Source: Cryomorphaceae bacterium | Lineage (GTDB): Bacteria > Bacteroidota > Bacteroidia > Flavobacteriales_D > Crocinitomicaceae | Length of the DNA: 47,958 nucleotides | Direction: 5' to 3' | Assembly: GCA_021300505.1 (NCBI GenBank) | Contig: JAJTDQ010000014.1 | Location: forward strand, 1-47,958 | Shown here: piece by piece, positions 43,052 through 47,958 of the stretch | Numbering within the stretch: position 1 is the stretch's first letter | Layout of the letters: every line of letters starts with the position of its first letter | The notes under the pieces: model-generated | What the model was told of the DNA's origin: nothing | The model's input: only the letters and a program-made list of their open reading frames with translations | Databases searched by the model: none | Made by a program: the position numbers and the translations under genes

Positions 43052-44677
43052 TTAATGCCCCCCTCCTTCTGTAGCGTCAAACGAAATACCTCTCTTCTTT
43101 AGGATTGATCCAACGTAATAGGCAAAGAACGCAAGGTATGCGAAACATACCACTCCAACCCAATACGAATGTTGAATTCCGAGTAGTTTTTCCGATGAAA
43201 GCGCACCTTGTATAAGGGAAATCACACCACCACCCATGATCATCATAATCAACAAGCTCGAAGCCGTATTCGTTTTTTCACCCAATCCAGCGATTCCCAA
43301 AGTAAAGATACATGGCCATAATGTGCTGCAGAACAATCCGACAGAAATGAACGCAAACACACTTGTCATTCCGCTGGAGAAGATACCAATCATCAACGCG
43401 GCGATACCTAGGGTCGAATAAATCAGAATTTGTCGTGCCGGTTTTCCTTCACTCACAGCATCAGCCACAGCAAGGATCACCACAATCAACAAATACGGAT
43501 AAAGAGATTGAATGGAATGACCACCAATGACATTTGCAAAAGCAAACACACCGAAAGCAGCAAAAGGAAGTAGAAGGCTCAACTTCAGTTTCGTTGATTC
43601 CTTGAGGTCGAATGCACCAGCAGCAGAAGTCCAACGACCAATCATCAAACTTGCCCAAAACAAAGAGACATAAGGCGCAACAGCACTTTCTGGAGTACCC
43701 AATTTTTGCTTCATGAATTCAGGGAGATTACTCGCTGTTGAAACTTCTACTCCAACATACACAAAAATGGCAATCATTCCTAGTACTACTTGTGGAATAT
43801 CTTTTTTAGGAACATTTTTTCTAACTATGCCTATTATTACCAGACTCAACCCTATCCCAGCAATTATCATTCGAATCACATCTCCTTCACCTAGCCAAAA
43901 AAGTATCTTAAAATCTAACCCAACATTTCTTAAAAATATTGATCCAATTCCAAACAAAATAAAATAAAAGCCAAGCTTTTGAATGAAATTTGAACTACTT
44001 GACTCTGAAACCGTATCACTTGTATTGGATTTTTCGATTTCACCACCAATACGGTCTGGAACAGACGAGAATTTAAAGAATACCGCAGCCAATAAGAACG
44101 CAGCACCTAGCACGAGGTAAGGAATTTGTACCGCTTCAAGGTTTAATCCTGCATCAGGGTTAGAGATACCTCCAAAAATAGCAAACGATACGATTACTGG
44201 ACCGATAGTCGTTCCAACATTATTGATGCCTCCAGCGAGCGACAAGCGCATGTTACCTTTCGAAGGGTCACCCATTTGAATAGCAAGTGGGTTTGCGGCG
44301 ATTTGTTGAAGTGAGAACCCAAGTCCAACAGTAAACAAACCACTAATCAAAAGTGGAAAAGATGCGTTGTTTGAGGCTGGAATAAACAAAAGAGTTCCCA
44401 CTGCAGAGATGATCAAACCTAAAGCTAGGCCATTGCGGTAGCCGATTAAGTTTAAGATATCGCGCTTCAGCAAACCTGAAATGACAAAGTATAAAATGGA
44501 TCCTACTGTATAAGCAACGTAAAACGCAAACGAAATCATCTGCGACTGCAGTTGACTTAGATCCAATGCCTTTTTGAAGACCGGAATTAAGATGTCATTG
44601 CTCGCAGCAACGAAGCCCCAAAAGAAAAAGATAACGATGAGCGTAACGAGTGCGCTACTTTTAGTAGAAACGGACAT
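43052..44677 (-). CDS. FucP-like MFS sugar transporter
   Basis: This 541-residue inner-membrane major facilitator is of the sugar:proton symporter FucP group. It begins LVTLIVIFFFWGFVAASNDILIPVFKKALDLS, a FucP-type first helix followed by the motif LQSQMISFAFYVAYTVGSILYF. It then has GLGFSLQQIAANPLAIQMGDPSKGNMRLSLAGGINNVGTTIGP, the conserved Gln/Asn-rich helix 4. The usual FucP length is about 430-450. Here the centre (about 205-310) has a hydrophilic Ser-rich linker (NTSDTVSESSSSN) and two or three extra hydrophobic segments. A hexose or similar sugar is the likely substrate, by family. It lies 39 bases downstream of dxs on the same strand and may share its transcript. Confidence 0.88.
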   Translation of the reverse strand: MSVSTKSSALVTLIVIFFFWGFVAASNDILIPVFKKALDLSQLQSQMISFAFYVAYTVGSILYFVISGLLKRDILNLIGYRNGLALGLIISAVGTLLFIPASNNASFPLLISGLFTVGLGFSLQQIAANPLAIQMGDPSKGNMRLSLAGGINNVGTTIGPVIVSFAIFGGISNPDAGLNLEAVQIPYLVLGAAFLLAAVFFKFSSVPDRIGGEIEKSNTSDTVSESSSSNFIQKLGFYFILFGIGSIFLRNVGLDFKILFWLGEGDVIRMIIAGIGLSLVIIGIVRKNVPKKDIPQVVLGMIAIFVYVGVEVSTASNLPEFMKQKLGTPESAVAPYVSLFWASLMIGRWTSAAGAFDLKESTKLKLSLLLPFAAFGVFAFANVIGGHSIQSLYPYLLIVVILAVADAVSEGKPARQILIYSTLGIAALMIGIFSSGMTSVFAFISVGLFCSTLWPCIFTLGIAGLGEKTNTASSLLIMMIMGGGVISLIQGALSSEKLLGIQHSYWVGVVCFAYLAFFAYYVGSILKKRGISFDATEGGGH

Positions 44678-44716
44678 AAGTAGTAAATTTGTACCAAGAT
44701 AGCAGTATTTCTGCGC

Positions 44717-46672
44717 TTAACTCACAGATTGACTCAAATTGCTAAAATTTTCTTCGTAAGCAATGAGTTTTTTCGTTGCGCCAATGATACCATTTACGTC
44801 AAAACCACAGTCTGCCCAAAGTTCTTCTTGCGTTCCATGGTGCACATAACGGTCAGGAATACCCAATCGAACAACTTCAGCAGAGTACTTTTGATCGACC
44901 ATAAATTCGATGACAGCAGAACCAAATCCACCCATCAAACAGCCGTCTTCAATGGTAATCACTTTGGAGAACTTCGAAAACACCTCGTGCAACATCACCT
45001 CATCAATAGGCTTCACGAAGCGCATGTCGTAATGAGCGGCACTCACGCCAAGTTCTTTCAATTCAGCGATGGCCTTTTGTGCAAAATTCCCAGGGTGACC
45101 AACCGTAAGAATGGCTACATCTTCACCATTGGTTAATTTACGTCCTGTTCCAACTTGGATTGCTTTCATTGGTGTTTTCCATTCCAACATGACACCATTA
45201 CCACGTGGGTAGCGGATGGAGAAAGGACCCATGTTTTCTTGTTGCGCAGTAAACATGAGGTTACGCAATTCGGCTTCATCCATCGGCGCAGAAACCACCA
45301 TGTTCGGGATGTGGCGCATGTAGGACAAGTCGTACGCACCATGATGCGTTGCACCATCAGCTCCTACAAGTCCTCCACGGTCTAGGCAGAAAACAACATT
45401 TAAATTTTGAAGCGCTACATCGTGCAATACTTGATCATAAGCACGTTGCATGAACGACGAATAGATGTTACAGAAAGGGACCAAGCCTTGTGTTGCTAAC
45501 CCAGCAGAGAAAGTAACCGCATGTTGCTCAGCAATACCCACATCGAAAGCGCGATCAGGCATGGCAGTCATCATGATATTCAATGAGCAACCTGAAGGCA
45601 TCGCTGGAGTTACCCCCATTACCTTCTCATTCTTTTCCGCCAACTCAACGATGGTATGACCAAACACATCTTGGTATTTCGGGGGTTGAGGTGATTTAGG
45701 CACAACCTTAACGATTTCACCTGTTTCTTTGTTGAAAACCCCTGGCGCATGCCATTTTGTTGGATTTCCTTCTTCAGAGTATTTGTATCCTGCGCCTTTA
45801 CGTGTGATGCAATGCAAAATTTTCGGGCCAGGGATATCTTTTAAGTCTTCTAGGACCTTTGCCAATCCAACGACATCATGACCATCAACTGGACCGAAAT
45901 AGCGGAAATTCAAGGATTCAAATAAGTTACTTTGCTTCAATAAAGATCCTTTCAACGCATGCGTCACTTTGGAAGCAATCGTTTGTGCATCAGGACCAAA
46001 CTTTGAGATTTTACCCAACATGTGCCACACCTCATCCTTGATCTTGTTGTAGGTATGCGATGTGGTAATGTCTGTGAGGTATTCTTTCAAGGCACCGACA
46101 TTCGGGTCAATCGACATGCAATTGTCATTCAAGACCACCAATAAGTTGGCATCCTTTTCAAATCCTGCATGGTTCATTCCTTCGAAGGCTAAACCAGCCG
46201 TCATGGCGCCATCACCAATCACAGCGATGTGTTGACGTTGCTTTTCACCTTTGTATTTACTTGCAACAGCCATTCCGAGTGCAGCAGAAATAGAGGTAGA
46301 TGAGTGACCTACACCAAAGGTGTCGTATTCACTTTCAGAGCGTTTTGGAAAGCCAGAAATCCCACCTTTCAAACGATTTGTATGAAAACGCTCACGGCGA
46401 CCGGTCAAGATTTTATGTCCATATGCTTGGTGGCCTACGTCCCAAACGAGTTGATCATCAGGTGTATTAAACACATAATGTAGGGCTACGGTAAGTTCCA
46501 CCACACCAAGGCTAGCGCCGAAATGGCTATTCCCTATCTCCGAAATAACGTCAACAATGTATTGACGTACCTCATCAGAAACTTGCGGCAAGTCATCCAC
46601 TTTAAATTTTTCCCGAAGGTCCGACGGAATTTGGATTTGCTCCAAAAATGGTCCTGCTGTGTATTCTCCCAT
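44717..46672 (-). CDS. dxs: 1-deoxy-D-xylulose-5-phosphate synthase
   Basis: This 651-residue thiamine diphosphate enzyme condenses pyruvate and glyceraldehyde 3-phosphate in the MEP route to isoprenoids. Motifs run in order: GNSHFGASLGVVELTVALHYVF, LVWDVGHQAYGHKILTGRR, VGHSSTSISAALGMA, IGDGAMTAGLAFEGMNHAG (ThDP motif GDGAMTAG plus VVLNDN), YFGPVDGHD, AEQHAVTFSAGLA (catalytic Glu of the ThDP activation), CLDRGGLVGADGATHHGAYDLSY, and MGGFGSAV near the end. The start is ATG 46672 (MGEYTAGPF) because an AAAGGAG lies 8 bases upstream; a GTG at 46699 in frame is rejected. Upstream 46673-46762 holds only this leader. Confidence 0.97.
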   Translation of the reverse strand: MGEYTAGPFLEQIQIPSDLREKFKVDDLPQVSDEVRQYIVDVISEIGNSHFGASLGVVELTVALHYVFNTPDDQLVWDVGHQAYGHKILTGRRERFHTNRLKGGISGFPKRSESEYDTFGVGHSSTSISAALGMAVASKYKGEKQRQHIAVIGDGAMTAGLAFEGMNHAGFEKDANLLVVLNDNCMSIDPNVGALKEYLTDITTSHTYNKIKDEVWHMLGKISKFGPDAQTIASKVTHALKGSLLKQSNLFESLNFRYFGPVDGHDVVGLAKVLEDLKDIPGPKILHCITRKGAGYKYSEEGNPTKWHAPGVFNKETGEIVKVVPKSPQPPKYQDVFGHTIVELAEKNEKVMGVTPAMPSGCSLNIMMTAMPDRAFDVGIAEQHAVTFSAGLATQGLVPFCNIYSSFMQRAYDQVLHDVALQNLNVVFCLDRGGLVGADGATHHGAYDLSYMRHIPNMVVSAPMDEAELRNLMFTAQQENMGPFSIRYPRGNGVMLEWKTPMKAIQVGTGRKLTNGEDVAILTVGHPGNFAQKAIAELKELGVSAAHYDMRFVKPIDEVMLHEVFSKFSKVITIEDGCLMGGFGSAVIEFMVDQKYSAEVVRLGIPDRYVHHGTQEELWADCGFDVNGIIGATKKLIAYEENFSNLSQSVS

Positions 46673-46680
46673 AGTTTTTA

Positions 46681-46687
46681 CTCCTTT
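46681..46687 (-). promoter_or_regulatory. dxs: Shine-Dalgarno site of dxs
   Basis: The minus strand reads AAAGGAG, 8 bases before the ATG at 46672. This is one of the few strong Shine-Dalgarno matches in the window and decides the dxs start over the upstream GTG. Confidence 0.7.
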
Positions 46688-46762
46688 GTTTAGCGTCACG
46701 CGTCAATAACTAACAAACAAGACATTTATTTTGTTCGTTGGATCAACGTTAACGATTATTCT

Positions 46763-47958
46763 TTATGCTTTTACAAGCTCCACACGCGTGTCAGCTTCTG
46801 CTTCCAGATCAGTGATCAAGGCATTGTTGCTTGTTGAGCTAAATACAATTTCTGTCGCCAATACTTCCGCTTGAACATACGCCGCATTTGCAGCAATGGC
46901 CTCACGAATGGCATCTGATGTTTCTACTGTGATGCGGATCTTATCCGTTACCTCCAAACCTGAATCCTTGCGCAGATTTTGCACTCGATTCACCAATTCT
47001 CGAGCAATACCCTCTGATTTCAATTCGTCAGAAATGGTAATGTCCAAAGCAACGGTCAAGCCACCTTCTGAGGCCACCAACCACCCTGGAATATCCTGTG
47101 CTGCAATGTCAAAGTCTGCCAAGTCAAGTTCGATGGCCTCACCTTCGATTGTTCCACTCCAACCCCCTGTAGACTCAATGGATGAAATATCATCAGCAGA
47201 CATTTTAGCCACAAGAGCTGCAATGGCTTTCATTTGCTTGCCATATTTTGGACCGATCGTTTTAAAATTTGGTTTGATGCTTTTCACCAAAACGCCACTT
47301 CCCTCCTCAAGCAATTCAAGTTCTTTGATATTTACTTCCGATAGAATCAAGTCTTGTACGTGGCGTAAATTATCCGCAAACGACTGGCTCAACACGGGCA
47401 CCATGATTTTTTGGAGTGGTTGACGCACTCGGATTTTTTCCTTTTTCCGCAAGGCCAACACCAGCGATGAGATGCGTTGCGCGATATCCATTTGATCCTC
47501 CAAATCCGCATTGATGAGAGATGTATTCACTTGAGGAAAATCTGCCAAGTGAACCGATGACGCCGAATGACGATTTGAGACACTGTTTAAGTCAGAGAAT
47601 AATTGATCCATGAAGAAAGGCGCAATAGGAGAACCCAAAATCGAAACCGTTTCTAGGCAGGTATAAAGCGTTTGGTAAGCCGATAATTTATCTCTTGAAT
47701 CGTCGCTCTTCCAAAAACGACGACGGCAAAGGCGCACGTACCAATTCGACAGTTGATCATTCACAAAATCTTGGATCAAACGTCCCGCCTTGGTTGGCTC
47801 AAACTCCGCAAAAGCAGCATCCACTTCCGTCACCAAAGAATTCAATCGCGATAAAATCCATCGGTCAATTTCTGGTCGTTCGGTATGTGGCACATCTGCT
47901 TCCGAGTAATCGAACCCATCGATATTTGCGTAGAGCGAGAAGAACGAATACGTATTGT
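46763..47958 (-). CDS. ileS: Isoleucyl-tRNA synthetase, C-terminal part
   Basis: This is the last 398 codons of a class I isoleucyl-tRNA synthetase; the 5' part, including the HIGH and KMSKS motifs and editing domain, lies beyond the right edge. The frame is open to the edge and starts NTYSFFSLYANIDGFDYSEAD followed by RPEIDRWILSRLNSL, the usual junction into the anticodon-binding helical domain (FVNDQLSNWYVRLCRRRFWK, LGSPIAPFFMDQLFSDLN). The DUF5915-type C-terminal region follows (RVRQPLQKIMVPVL, IKPNFKTIGPKYGKQMKAIAALV, ISDELKSEGIARELVNRVQNLRKDSGLEVTDKI), as in the long, eukaryote-like IleRS form; no C-terminal zinc finger. dxs follows after 90 bases. Confidence 0.95.
   Translation of the reverse strand, partial: NTYSFFSLYANIDGFDYSEADVPHTERPEIDRWILSRLNSLVTEVDAAFAEFEPTKAGRLIQDFVNDQLSNWYVRLCRRRFWKSDDSRDKLSAYQTLYTCLETVSILGSPIAPFFMDQLFSDLNSVSNRHSASSVHLADFPQVNTSLINADLEDQMDIAQRISSLVLALRKKEKIRVRQPLQKIMVPVLSQSFADNLRHVQDLILSEVNIKELELLEEGSGVLVKSIKPNFKTIGPKYGKQMKAIAALVAKMSADDISSIESTGGWSGTIEGEAIELDLADFDIAAQDIPGWLVASEGGLTVALDITISDELKSEGIARELVNRVQNLRKDSGLEVTDKIRITVETSDAIREAIAANAAYVQAEVLATEIVFSSTSNNALITDLEAEADTRVELVKA

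Noticed and set aside
46763-47893. Complete 376-residue protein starting at GTG 47893
   Set aside because: The frame is open to the window edge and the upstream codons read as conserved IleRS sequence, so it is a partial ileS.

Overview
The window is a gene-dense piece of a Bacteroidota chromosome, most likely from Flavobacteriales (Crocinitomicaceae/Cryomorphaceae-like). The evidence is a full-length SprA (type IX secretion, T9SS, translocon), two proteins ending in T9SS C-terminal sorting domains, several TAnnTTTG -7 promoter boxes close to start codons, few Shine-Dalgarno sites, DUF4271 beside hemD, and a short RlmI-like methyltransferase. I see no tRNA, rRNA, CRISPR or prophage, and no gene-free stretch over 300 bases.

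Layout. 1-4.3 kb (minus): 5' part of an aldehyde dehydrogenase of the 2-aminomuconate semialdehyde type, a broken S9 peptidase, and hemW. 4.4-9.3 kb (plus): a PIF1-like helicase with a C-terminal HTH, an AIM24/TIGR00266 protein, a repeat-rich spacer, and a damaged recJ. 9.3-11.8 kb (minus): a secreted Kelch/T9SS cargo and glutaryl-CoA dehydrogenase. 11.9-15.7 kb: DUF4271-hemD, a class III sirtuin, and a secreted thioredoxin-fold T9SS cargo. 15.8-27.3 kb (plus): maeB-ruvA-sprA, GNAT, and a TIGR01777 epimerase. 27.3-33.1 kb: PhoH/PIN ATPase (minus), a lone NUMOD4/HNH-like gene (plus), and a three-gene envelope cluster of unknown function (minus). 33.2-38.6 kb (plus): RidA, TPR-like membrane protein, rRNA methyltransferase, gpsA, and a secreted GH92 mannosidase. 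38.7-42.4 kb (plus): aspartate kinase, feoA-feoB and a 43-residue FeoB-associated peptide. 42.4-48 kb (minus): a RAYT-type transposase unit, a FucP-like MFS transporter, dxs and the 3' part of ileS.

Functional threads. The aldehyde dehydrogenase, the RidA protein (2-aminomuconate deaminase type) and glutaryl-CoA dehydrogenase fit one route from the kynurenine pathway of tryptophan breakdown through 2-aminomuconate to glutaryl-CoA, although they are scattered. hemW and hemD are heme functions, and feoAB supplies Fe(II). SprA would export the two T9SS-tagged proteins.

The most striking observation is not a new system. At least three, probably four, places look like short internal deletions against the protein families: S9 peptidase, recJ, maeB, and the lipoprotein/acidic-protein junction near 32.56 kb. 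This suggests either an assembly or amplification artefact or real gene decay, and raw reads should settle it before biology is inferred. The best candidates for undescribed biology are the three-gene envelope cluster at 29.3-33.1 kb, the lone NUMOD4/HNH-like/HTH gene, and the palindrome in front of feoA.
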